Source of the DNA: Flavobacterium tiangeerense
GTDB taxonomy: Bacteria > Bacteroidota > Bacteroidia > Flavobacteriales > Flavobacteriaceae
Assembly: GCF_007830355.1 (NCBI RefSeq)
Contig: NZ_VLKO01000003.1
Location: 248,231 to 312,230, forward strand
Reading direction: 5' to 3'
DNA length: 64,000 nt
Under the pieces are notes generated by a model that made no database searches, had not been told where the DNA came from, and saw nothing but the letters and a program-made list of their open reading frames with translations. The position numbers and the translations under genes were made by a program. Each line of letters opens with the position of its first letter. Positions within the stretch are counted from its first letter, which is position 1. Positions 15,062-23,340 of this stretch are shown one piece after another.

Positions 15062-18000
15062 ATGAGCACAAAATTTACTGAATACAAAGGACTTGACTTG
15101 CCAACAGTGGCGTCAGAAGTACTTGCTTTTTGGAAGAAAGAAACGATATTTGAAAAGAGTGTAACCACTCGCGAAGGCAATCAACCGTTCGTATTTTTTG
15201 AAGGCCCGCCTTCAGCAAATGGATTACCAGGAATTCACCACGTGATGGCACGTGCTATTAAAGATATTTTTTGCCGTTATAAAACTCAAAAAGGATTCCA
15301 AGTAAAGCGTAAAGCCGGTTGGGATACGCACGGTTTACCTGTGGAATTAGGTACCGAGAAAGAACTTGGAATTACAAAAGAAGATATTGGAAAAACCATT
15401 TCTATTGAAGAATACAACGAAGCGTGTAAAAGAACAGTTATGCGCTACACGGATGTATGGAATGATTTGACCGAAAAAATGGGGTATTGGGTAGATATGG
15501 AAGATCCGTATGTGACCTACAAACCGAAATACATGGAAACGGTTTGGTGGATTTTAAAACAAATCTACAACAAGGATTTGATGTACAAAGGATACACCAT
15601 TCAGCCGTATTCTCCAAAAGCAGGAACAGGATTGTCCTCACACGAGGTCAATCAGCCAGGAAGTTACCGCGATGTAACGGATACTACGGTTGTGGCACAA
15701 TTTAAAGTTCTTGAAGAAAGCCTCTCAGATTTGCAACGCATTTTTGAAATAGGGCACCTTTTTGAAGATACTTTTTTCCTAGCTTGGACCACTACACCTT
15801 GGACTTTACCAAGTAACACCGCGCTTACCGTAGGTCCTAAAATTGACTATGTTGTAGTAAGTACCTACAATCAATATACGTTTAAACCTGTCAATGTAAT
15901 TTTAGCAAAGGCATTGGTAAACAAACAATTTGCTGGAAAATATACAGAAGTACAAGAGGAAAGCGAATTGTTGAACTACAAAGAAGACGATAAAAAAATC
16001 CCATTCTTTATTACCGCAACGTGTAAAGGAGCCGATTTAGTCAACATCCAATACGAACAATTAATGCCATTGGTATTGCCGTATCAAAATGCTGAAAACG
16101 CTTTTAGAGTGATTTTAGGAGATTTTGTTACTACCGAAGATGGTACTGGAATTGTTCATACTTCGCCAACTTTTGGTGCAGATGATGCCAAAGTAGCCAA
16201 AGAAGCTACACCAGAAGTGCCACCATTATTAGTGCTTGACGAAAACGGAATTCCGGTTCCATTAGTAGACTTGCAAGGACGTTTTGTACAAGGACTTGGT
16301 GGTTACTCAGGCAAGTATGTGAAAAACGAATATTACAACGAAGGTGAAGCTCCAGAGCGTTCCGTTGACGTAGAAATTGCGATTCAATTAAAGGAAGAAA
16401 ACAAAGCGTTTAAAGTAGAGAAATACGTGCACAGTTACCCACATTGCTGGAGAACAGACAAGCCTATTTTGTACTATCCTTTGGATTCTTGGTTTATCAA
16501 AATATCAGAGGTTAAAGATAGAATGTTTGACCTAAACGAAACCATCAACTGGAAGCCAAAAGCAACTGGAGAAGGTCGTTTTGGGAACTGGTTGAAAAAC
16601 GCTAACGACTGGAATCTTTCCCGTTCTAGATATTGGGGAATCCCATTGCCAATTTGGAGAACTGAGGATAAACTAGAGGAAGTTTTAATTGGTTCTGTTG
16701 AAGAATTGTACAACGAAATAGAAAAATCAATCGCTGCTGGTTTTCAAAAAGAAAATCCTTTTAAAGGGTTTGAAATCGGAAACATGAGCGAGGAAAACTA
16801 TGATTTGATTGATTTACATAAAAATGTAGTCGATGAAATTACCTTGGTTTCGGCATCGGGTAAACCAATGACACGCGAAACCGATTTAATTGATGTTTGG
16901 TTCGATTCAGGTTCTATGCCGTATGCACAATGGCATTATCCATTTGAAAACAAAGAAAAAATAGATCAAAACCAAGATTTTCCAGCTGATTTTATTGCTG
17001 AAGGTGTGGATCAAACCCGTGGATGGTTTTATACCTTGCACGCTATTGGCACTTTGGTTTTTGATAAAGTGGCCTATAAAAATGTCGTTTCAAACGGATT
17101 GGTTTTAGACAAAAACGGACAAAAAATGTCCAAACGTTTGGGCAATGCTGCAGATCCTTTTGAAACTTTAAAAGAGTACGGACCAGATGCTACGCGCTGG
17201 TACATGATCTCAAATGCTAATCCTTGGGATAACTTGAAGTTTGACTTGGAAGGAATTGCTGAGGTGCGAAGAAAATTCTTTGGTACTTTATACAATACTT
17301 ATTCCTTCTTTAGTTTATACGCTAATATTGATGGTTTTACATACGCTGAAGCGGAGATTCCAGTACAAGAAAGACCAGAAATTGATCAATGGATTATTTC
17401 TGAGCTGAATACTTTAATCAAGGAAGTGGATGGTTTTTATGCTGATTATGAGCCTACAAAAGCAGCGAGAGCCATATCTGAATTTGTTCAGGAAAACTTG
17501 AGTAACTGGTACGTTCGTTTGTGCAGAAGACGTTTCTGGAAAGGGGAATATGCGCAGGATAAAATTGCTGCTTACCAAACATTATACACTTGTTTGTTAA
17601 CGGTAAGTAAACTAGGTGCGGCTATTGCTCCATTTTTCATGGATAAACTTTACAGAGATTTAACGCAAGCAACACAATCTGAAACGTTCGAGAGTGTACA
17701 TTTGGCGGAGTTTCCAAAATACGTTGAAAACTTTGTTAATAAGTCGTTAGAGAGTAAAATGCAGAAGGCACAAACCATTTCATCTTTAGTTTTATCACTA
17801 CGTAAAAAGGAAATGATTAAGGTGCGTCAACCTTTGCAAAAGGTAATGATTCCAGTACTTGACGATAATCAAAGAGCTGAAATTGAGGCCGTATCTGACC
17901 TTATAAAAGCAGAGGTAAACGTGAAGGAAATAGTACTTCTTGATGATGCATCAGGAGTTTTAGTGAAGCAAATTAAACCAAATTTTAAGGCACTTGGTCC

Positions 18001-18481
18001 TCGTTTTGGTAAAGATATGGGATTGATTTCCAAAGAGATACAAGGTTTTTCTAGAGAGCAAATTGCGCAATTAGATAAAGAAGGAAACCTCGATATTGTA
18101 ATTGCAGGAAATTCCGTAACTTTAACCTTAGAAGATGTGGAGATTACTTCGCAAGATATTGAGGGCTGGTTAGTAGCAAATTCAAATGGAATTACTGTTG
18201 CACTTGACATTACAATATCAGACGAATTAAGACAAGAAGGGATTGCTAGAGAATTAGTAAACAGAATTCAAAACATCCGTAAAGATTCAGGATTTGAAGT
18301 AACGGATACGATTAAAGTACAATTAAAGCGAAATGGAATTTTAGAAGAGGCTATCTTGAAAAATGAAGCATACATAAAATCAGAAACATTAACGCACGAT
18401 TTAGTTTTTGTAGATGATTTAAAAGAAGGTACAGAAATAGAATTTGACGAGATAAAAACAATGATATTAATTTCAAAATAA
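15062..18481 (+). CDS. ileS: Isoleucine--tRNA ligase
   Basis: An 1139-residue class I aminoacyl-tRNA synthetase that charges tRNA-Ile. Visible features are the HIGH-type motif in PPSANGLPGIHHVMARAIKD (about residue 56), the editing (CP1) domain with WTTTPWTLPSNTA, the LIDVWFDSGSMPYAQWHYP block, the signature QTRGWFYTLH, KMSKR (NGQKMSKRLGNAADP), and the anticodon-binding domain (WYVRLCRRRFWK). The length and the long C-terminal region place it with the larger, eukaryote-like IleRS class common in Bacteroidota; that class is often mupirocin-tolerant (family knowledge). The next gene follows after 6 bases. Confidence 0.95.
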   Translation: MSTKFTEYKGLDLPTVASEVLAFWKKETIFEKSVTTREGNQPFVFFEGPPSANGLPGIHHVMARAIKDIFCRYKTQKGFQVKRKAGWDTHGLPVELGTEKELGITKEDIGKTISIEEYNEACKRTVMRYTDVWNDLTEKMGYWVDMEDPYVTYKPKYMETVWWILKQIYNKDLMYKGYTIQPYSPKAGTGLSSHEVNQPGSYRDVTDTTVVAQFKVLEESLSDLQRIFEIGHLFEDTFFLAWTTTPWTLPSNTALTVGPKIDYVVVSTYNQYTFKPVNVILAKALVNKQFAGKYTEVQEESELLNYKEDDKKIPFFITATCKGADLVNIQYEQLMPLVLPYQNAENAFRVILGDFVTTEDGTGIVHTSPTFGADDAKVAKEATPEVPPLLVLDENGIPVPLVDLQGRFVQGLGGYSGKYVKNEYYNEGEAPERSVDVEIAIQLKEENKAFKVEKYVHSYPHCWRTDKPILYYPLDSWFIKISEVKDRMFDLNETINWKPKATGEGRFGNWLKNANDWNLSRSRYWGIPLPIWRTEDKLEEVLIGSVEELYNEIEKSIAAGFQKENPFKGFEIGNMSEENYDLIDLHKNVVDEITLVSASGKPMTRETDLIDVWFDSGSMPYAQWHYPFENKEKIDQNQDFPADFIAEGVDQTRGWFYTLHAIGTLVFDKVAYKNVVSNGLVLDKNGQKMSKRLGNAADPFETLKEYGPDATRWYMISNANPWDNLKFDLEGIAEVRRKFFGTLYNTYSFFSLYANIDGFTYAEAEIPVQERPEIDQWIISELNTLIKEVDGFYADYEPTKAARAISEFVQENLSNWYVRLCRRRFWKGEYAQDKIAAYQTLYTCLLTVSKLGAAIAPFFMDKLYRDLTQATQSETFESVHLAEFPKYVENFVNKSLESKMQKAQTISSLVLSLRKKEMIKVRQPLQKVMIPVLDDNQRAEIEAVSDLIKAEVNVKEIVLLDDASGVLVKQIKPNFKALGPRFGKDMGLISKEIQGFSREQIAQLDKEGNLDIVIAGNSVTLTLEDVEITSQDIEGWLVANSNGITVALDITISDELRQEGIARELVNRIQNIRKDSGFEVTDTIKVQLKRNGILEEAILKNEAYIKSETLTHDLVFVDDLKEGTEIEFDEIKTMILISK

Positions 18482-18487
18482 AATACG

Positions 18488-18868
18488 ATGGTAGATGAAG
18501 CTACACGATACTCTGACGCTGATTTAGCAGAGTTCAAAGAGTTAATACTCAATAAAATTCAAAAAGCACAAGCTGATTTAGATTTGATCAAAAGTGCTTA
18601 CATGAATGATTTAAATAACGGAACAGATGATACTTCGCCTACATTCAAAGCTTTTGAAGAAGGAAGCGAAACCATGTCTAAAGAAGCAAATTCACAATTG
18701 GCAATTCGTCAGGAGAAATTTATCCGGGATTTAAAAAACGCACTTTTCCGTGTTGAAAATAAGACTTACGGAGTTTGTAAAGTAACAGGTAAATTGATTG
18801 GGAAAGAAAGATTAAAAATCGTTCCTCATGCAACAATGAGTATTGAAGCAAAGAACTTGCAACGATAA
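18488..18868 (+). CDS. TraR/DksA-family protein with degenerate zinc finger
   Basis: A 126-residue DksA/TraR-family protein. It has a charged helical N-terminal coiled coil and a C-terminal region in register with the C4 zinc finger (YGVCKVTGKLIGKERLKI, then VPHATMSIEAK). Only one of the four zinc cysteines is left (Cys97), so zinc binding by this motif is unlikely. DksA proteins bind the secondary channel of RNA polymerase and act with ppGpp. The gene starts 6 bases after ileS and is probably co-transcribed with it. Confidence 0.82.
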   Translation: MVDEATRYSDADLAEFKELILNKIQKAQADLDLIKSAYMNDLNNGTDDTSPTFKAFEEGSETMSKEANSQLAIRQEKFIRDLKNALFRVENKTYGVCKVTGKLIGKERLKIVPHATMSIEAKNLQR

Positions 18869-18888
18869 ACCTCTTGTTAAACAAGATT

Positions 18889-18916
18889 TAACGCTCCATT
18901 GGGAGCGTTTTTTTTG
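18889..18916 (+). terminator. Terminator after the DksA-like gene
   Basis: AACGCTCC (18890-18897) pairs with GGAGCGTT (18902-18909) around a 4-base loop, followed by a run of T. A TATTTTTG box at 18927-18934 just beyond suggests that lspA has its own promoter. Confidence 0.85.
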
Positions 18917-18953
18917 ATTAAATTGTTATTTTTGCGCCATTAAAATTTATAAA

Positions 18954-19550
18954 ATGACATTACGAAAAGCGTATCTCCTTATTTTTATCTTATTGATTGT
19001 TGATCAAGTTTCTAAAATTTACATTAAAACTAATTTTGTTTTAGGGGAAGAAGTGGAAGTGTTCAATTGGTTCAAAATTCTATTCATTGAAAATGAAGGG
19101 ATGGCTTGGGGAGTTCAAATTCCAGGAGCGTATGGAAAATTGTTTTTAACTCTTTTTAGAATTGGTGCTGTTGGTGGTATAGGGTATTGGTTGTGGGATT
19201 CTGTAAAAAAGAAGAGTTCAGATTATTTGATTGTTGCCATTTCTTTAATTCTTGTTGGTGCTTTCGGTAACATTATTGATTCTGTTTTTTACGGTGTTAT
19301 TTTTAATGACAGTCAACAACAATTGGCTACTATGTTTTCGGATCAACCTTATGGAACTTGGTTTCACGGAAAAGTAGTAGACATGCTTTATTTCCCTTTC
19401 TGGCACGGAAATTTGCCTGATTGGTTGCCAATTTGGGGCGGAAAAGAATTTACTTTTTTCAACGCTATATTCAATGTTGCTGATATGGCAATTTCAACAG
19501 GAGTTGGAATCTTGATTTTTTTCAATAAAAAAGCATTTCATAACAGTTAG
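18954..19550 (+). CDS. lspA: Lipoprotein signal peptidase (signal peptidase II)
   Basis: A 198-residue inner-membrane aspartyl protease with four hydrophobic segments. It removes the signal peptide of prolipoproteins. The two catalytic aspartates are in GNIIDSVFYG and in NVADMAIS, the standard positions. Bacteroidota LspA proteins are longer than that of E. coli because of an extra periplasmic loop, seen here as VFYGVIFNDSQQQLATMFSD and the following aromatic segment. It supports the lipoproteins predicted in this window. It shares a bidirectional terminator with the convergent small lipoprotein gene downstream. Confidence 0.93.
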   Translation: MTLRKAYLLIFILLIVDQVSKIYIKTNFVLGEEVEVFNWFKILFIENEGMAWGVQIPGAYGKLFLTLFRIGAVGGIGYWLWDSVKKKSSDYLIVAISLILVGAFGNIIDSVFYGVIFNDSQQQLATMFSDQPYGTWFHGKVVDMLYFPFWHGNLPDWLPIWGGKEFTFFNAIFNVADMAISTGVGILIFFNKKAFHNS

Positions 19551-19571
19551 ATTTAATGTTATTCACACTAT

Positions 19572-19609
19572 AAAAAAAGACCTGTTCAATTTTGAACAGG
19601 TCTTTTTTA
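19572..19609. terminator. Bidirectional terminator
   Basis: A near-perfect 17-bp stem (19573-19589 with 19592-19608) with a 2-base loop and A/T flanks, between convergent genes. Confidence 0.9.
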
Positions 19610-19807
19610 TTAATTTTTATTTTGTCCGGGCGCGTAACGTTTAGCACTCTTTCCGCCATATATTTTTTTAGCTTGTCCTGGTGGAAGTGTTTTCGCTTTA
19701 TATGTTGATCTGCTGGTTCCAGTATGGATGCTACAGTTTGAAAATGAAACTGCAAATAGAATAACCATAACGCTTACGGCAAATCTTGAATTTTTAAATG
19801 TTCTCAT
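19610..19807 (-). CDS. Small predicted lipoprotein, function unknown
   Basis: A 65-residue protein with a hydrophobic signal and a lipobox-like end (VSFSNC), followed by a short basic, proline-glycine-rich tail (LPPGQAKKIYGGKSAKRYAPGQ). Similar small flavobacterial proteins are sometimes labelled quinol oxidase subunit 4, but nothing visible here supports an oxidase role. If mature, only about 40 residues remain beyond the lipidated Cys. It lies 45 bases downstream of the folate cyclo-ligase gene on the same strand and may share its transcript. A second overlapping frame (19522-19755) is a shadow. Confidence 0.6.
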   Translation of the reverse strand: MRTFKNSRFAVSVMVILFAVSFSNCSIHTGTSRSTYKAKTLPPGQAKKIYGGKSAKRYAPGQNKN

Positions 19808-19852
19808 AACTTGATTAGATTTTTATCTATTGGCAAAGTAACGATTAAAAAA

Positions 19853-20416
19853 TTAAAACGAATGCACCTCATTCGGGGTGACACAATAATCCAGTTTTAT
19901 ATCGCCTTCAAAAACACCTTCTATACTTTCTTCAGGTTCAAAAAAAGATAGTCCAATCTTGATTACATCTGGTTTGCATTCAGAGAGAAATTTATCATAA
20001 AATCCTTTTCCGTAACCTACGCGATGCCCGCTTTTATCAAAAGCTAATAGCGGTACAAAAACAACATCAATTTTAGTTGAGGGAACTTCAATTCCATCTA
20101 CAGGTTCTGGAATGTTGTATTTGTTTTTCTTAATTTTTGTATTGTCAGTAAGCAAAAAATGAGTCATATTTCGAGTTTCAAAATCAGCTTTGGACACAAT
20201 AATTTCCTTATCTTTTCCAGATAATAAATGAAGAATGAATTCGGTATTGATTTCTTTTTGTTCAGTTATGGGTAAAAAAATATGGAAGTAGTTTTTCTCC
20301 CAAATAGGAAGTTTGATTATTTTATTGGCAACAGCCAAACTCATTTCCTCTATTTCATTTTCAGATAAAGAATTTCGTAAGGCTTTGTATTTTTGTCGTA
20401 ACTCTGTTTTATTCAT
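19853..20416 (-). CDS. 5-formyltetrahydrofolate cyclo-ligase
   Basis: A 187-residue cytosolic enzyme that converts 5-formyl-THF to 5,10-methenyl-THF with ATP. The key block VVFVPLLAFDKSGHRVGYGKGFYD carries the conserved GxGxGxYD-type signature, preceded by NIPEP, and the N-terminal basic helix (NKTELRQKYKALR) is typical. The frame is open for 19 more codons upstream, but these overlap the preceding gene and the ATG at 20416 gives the family start. It lies 10 bases after the succinylglutamate-desuccinylase-like gene, so the two form a small operon. Confidence 0.9.
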   Translation of the reverse strand: MNKTELRQKYKALRNSLSENEIEEMSLAVANKIIKLPIWEKNYFHIFLPITEQKEINTEFILHLLSGKDKEIIVSKADFETRNMTHFLLTDNTKIKKNKYNIPEPVDGIEVPSTKIDVVFVPLLAFDKSGHRVGYGKGFYDKFLSECKPDVIKIGLSFFEPEESIEGVFEGDIKLDYCVTPNEVHSF

Positions 20417-20426
20417 TTTAATAATT

Positions 20427-21410
20427 TTATTCTCCTTCTTCGCCAAGAGCATTCGACAAATGATAAATGGCATCGCCCTCGTAAACTATCGGGGAATGAT
20501 TGGCATTGATAATATAACCGTCGTTAGGTGCTTTTACTTTTCGTTCAAACTTTCCGTAGGGATCAGTTATTGTGGCAAGAATGGTTCCTTTTGTTACAAA
20601 TTTACCTATCGAATTATAATCATGCAACAAACCAGAACATTTGGCACGTATCCAGCCCGATTTTTCAATATAAATCGTGTTGGTTTTTTGTTGTACTGCT
20701 GTATGTTTTAAATCTAGCATGTCGAGATGTTTAAGCAGTCTCTTCGCTCCATTTATGCCTTCTTCAGCAATATCATTATTAATATCTAGTGATTTTCCAC
20801 CTTCAAATAGTAACATTTTTACGTCCATTCTTTCGCTGGAACTCCTAAAAGATCCCATTATATTTCTGGAATATAAGGTGAAAGGGGCATTAAAAACATC
20901 GGCAAGAATTTTTAAATCAGCATTGTTGTGTGCTATTCTAATTTGTGGTGCGTTGAATCGACTAGCTCCACCAGCATGAAAATCAACGGCATATTGTACA
21001 ACAGGCATGATTTGGGATAGAATATGAAAGGCAAATCGGCTGGCCAAAGAACCCGTTTTACTTCCAGGAAAAACACGGTTTAAATCCCTGCCATCTGGAA
21101 ATTCTCTGGATTTATTAACAAATCCGTACACGTTAATGATAGGAATACAAATTATAGTGCCTCTTTTAGGTTTGTTTATTTTTTTATGAATAAGTTGTCG
21201 TACGATTTCAACACCATTTATTTCGTCACCATGAATACCAGCAGAGAATAAAACTACTGGACCCTCTATTTTTGAACGCCTTACAATTACAGGGATAGTT
21301 AATTTTGTAGTGGTGTGCAGTCGGGCAATTTCAACATTTATTGTTTTGCTTTCGCCAGGATATATGCTTTCGCCAAAAAGCACAATAGGAGTAGTATTGC
21401 TTTTTATCAT
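20427..21410 (-). CDS. Succinylglutamate desuccinylase/aspartoacylase-family zinc hydrolase
   Basis: A 327-residue M14-like zinc-dependent deacylase. The first zinc motif is GIHGDEINGVE (His and Glu), the second zinc histidine lies in VDFHAGG, and the GRDLNRVFPG block is typical. The C-terminal part has the beta-rich IRAKCSGLLHDY...VKAPNDGYII segment of the AstE/AspA subfamily. These enzymes remove acyl groups from acylated amino acids. The true substrate is unknown, and no RimK-type ligase or arginine-catabolism gene is nearby to help. Confidence 0.82.
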   Translation of the reverse strand: MIKSNTTPIVLFGESIYPGESKTINVEIARLHTTTKLTIPVIVRRSKIEGPVVLFSAGIHGDEINGVEIVRQLIHKKINKPKRGTIICIPIINVYGFVNKSREFPDGRDLNRVFPGSKTGSLASRFAFHILSQIMPVVQYAVDFHAGGASRFNAPQIRIAHNNADLKILADVFNAPFTLYSRNIMGSFRSSSERMDVKMLLFEGGKSLDINNDIAEEGINGAKRLLKHLDMLDLKHTAVQQKTNTIYIEKSGWIRAKCSGLLHDYNSIGKFVTKGTILATITDPYGKFERKVKAPNDGYIINANHSPIVYEGDAIYHLSNALGEEGE

Positions 21411-21502
21411 AAGTTCTTGAAAAGATAAAAATAAGCATAATAACGAATTACAACCTAGAATTAGGCTAAATATTTTGCAAGAAACAATTCACTAGCATTG
21501 AT

Positions 21503-21533
21503 TTGTATTTCGTAATTTTAGAAGTTAACTTTG
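21503..21533 (+). promoter_or_regulatory. uvrC promoter (near-leaderless transcript)
   Basis: TTG at 21503-21505 and TAACTTTG at 21526-21533 are spaced by 20 bases. The uvrC ATG begins only 5 bases after the box, so transcription should start at or very near the start codon. Confidence 0.7.
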
Positions 21534-21537
21534 TTAC

Positions 21538-23331
21538 ATGAATCCAACAGCTCTAGCCCTACAAATACAAACCTTACCAGACAATCCCGGCGTATACCAA
21601 TATTACGACAAAGAGGGAAAAATTTTGTATGTAGGCAAAGCCAAAAATCTAAAGAAAAGAGTTTCTTCTTATTTTAATAAAATTCACGACACTGCTAAAA
21701 CCAATGTGTTGGTAAAGAAGATTGTGACCATAAAACATATCGTGGTTCCTACTGAAACGGATGCACTCTTGTTAGAAAATAACTTGATAAAAACGTTGCA
21801 ACCACGGTATAATGTATTGCTACGCGATGACAAGAGTTATCCTTGGTTATGCATAAAGAAAGAACCTTTTTCACGCATATTTGCTACACGTAGGATGGTT
21901 AAGGACGGATCGGAATATTTTGGACCATATACCAGTTTCAAAACAGTAAGTACGATTTTAGAGCTTATTAAAGAATTGTATCCGCTGCGTACTTGTAATT
22001 ATGATTTAAGCAAGAACAATATTGAGAGTGGAAAATTTAAGGTATGTCTAGAGTATCATATTGGCAACTGTATGGGGCCATGTGAAGGTCATGAAACTAT
22101 TGAAAACTACCAAAAACAAGTTGATGCCATTCGTGAAATTCTGAAAGGAAATTTTAAGGAGAGCATGAAGGATTTCAAGCGGGTCATGACAAACTTAGCC
22201 GCTGATATGCATTTTGAAGAGGCGCAAAAAATCAAAGAAAAAATAGAGGTTTTAGAGAATTATCAATCTCGTTCTACCGTGGTGAACCCAAAAATTACCA
22301 ATATTGATGTTTTTTCCATTGTGTCTGATGAGGCAGCAGCTTATGTGAATTTTCTACAAATTTCGCACGGTTCTATCATTCGCTCCCACACTATGGAGAT
22401 CAAGAAAAAACTAGATGAACCTGACGAAGAGCTACTAGAACTTGCAATTATTGAATTAAGAGAGCGTTTTCAGTTGTTGTCTCGTGAAATAATTGTGCCT
22501 TTTCCTGTAGATCTGGGTGAAAACATAAAAATAACCGTTCCACAACTGGGAGACAAAAAGCAAATCTTGGATTTATCCATCCGCAACGCTAAATTTTATC
22601 GAATAGAACAACTCAAACAACTACAAATTGTAGATCCAGACAGGCATACCAATAGGATCATGGCACAAATGCAAAAAGATTTGCGCTTGCCCGTAGAACC
22701 TAGGCATATTGAGTGTTTTGATAATTCTAATATTCAAGGTACAAATCCGGTCTCGGCGTGTGTTGTTTTCAAAGATGGTAAACCTAGTAAAAAAGATTAC
22801 CGCCATTTTAACATCAAAACTGTCGAGGGTCCAGATGATTTTGCCTCCATGACAGAGGTGGTTTACAGACGATATAAACGCCTATTGGATGAAAACCAAC
22901 CATTACCTAATTTAATCATTATTGATGGGGGAAAAGGGCAGTTGTCATCAGCATTAAAGAGTATTGATGAGTTGGGTTTGCGCGGTAAAATTGCTATTAT
23001 TGGCATTGCCAAAAGGCTGGAAGAGTTGTTTTATCCCGGAGATTCTATCCCGTTGTACCTAGACAAAAAATCCGAAACGCTCAAAGTGATTCAACAATTA
23101 CGTAATGAAGCCCACCGTTTTGGAATTACGCATCATAGAGACAAACGCAGTAAAGCAGCGCTCAATTCATCTATAGAATCCATACCAGGTATTGGCGAAA
23201 AAACGATGTTGTCCTTGATTCAACATTTTAAAAGTGTTAAAAGATTAAAATTAGCCACAGAAAAAGAAATTTCAGACGTTGTAGGTAGTTCAAAAGCCAA
23301 AAAAATTACCGAATTTTACAACAACAAATAG
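21538..23331 (+). CDS. uvrC: Excinuclease ABC subunit C
   Basis: A 597-residue nucleotide-excision-repair nuclease that makes both incisions around a lesion in the UvrB-DNA complex. Domains in order: N-terminal GIY-YIG nuclease (PGVYQYYDKEGKILYVGKAK), a cysteine cluster (CLEYHIGNCMGPCEG), UVR motif (around residues 205-235, HFEEAQKIKEKIE), RNase H-like C-terminal nuclease (ECFDNSNIQGT, LIIIDGGKGQL), and a helix-hairpin-helix (IPGIGEKTMLSLIQHF). The promoter lies right before the ATG. The patatin/Omp85 gene follows after 9 bases. Confidence 0.95.
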   Translation: MNPTALALQIQTLPDNPGVYQYYDKEGKILYVGKAKNLKKRVSSYFNKIHDTAKTNVLVKKIVTIKHIVVPTETDALLLENNLIKTLQPRYNVLLRDDKSYPWLCIKKEPFSRIFATRRMVKDGSEYFGPYTSFKTVSTILELIKELYPLRTCNYDLSKNNIESGKFKVCLEYHIGNCMGPCEGHETIENYQKQVDAIREILKGNFKESMKDFKRVMTNLAADMHFEEAQKIKEKIEVLENYQSRSTVVNPKITNIDVFSIVSDEAAAYVNFLQISHGSIIRSHTMEIKKKLDEPDEELLELAIIELRERFQLLSREIIVPFPVDLGENIKITVPQLGDKKQILDLSIRNAKFYRIEQLKQLQIVDPDRHTNRIMAQMQKDLRLPVEPRHIECFDNSNIQGTNPVSACVVFKDGKPSKKDYRHFNIKTVEGPDDFASMTEVVYRRYKRLLDENQPLPNLIIIDGGKGQLSSALKSIDELGLRGKIAIIGIAKRLEELFYPGDSIPLYLDKKSETLKVIQQLRNEAHRFGITHHRDKRSKAALNSSIESIPGIGEKTMLSLIQHFKSVKRLKLATEKEISDVVGSSKAKKITEFYNNK

Positions 23332-23340
23332 TGTTTTTCT

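Noticed and set aside
20313..20979. Open frames antisense to the folate cyclo-ligase and AstE/AspA-like genes
   Set aside because: They overlap well-supported genes, and their predicted proteins resemble no family.
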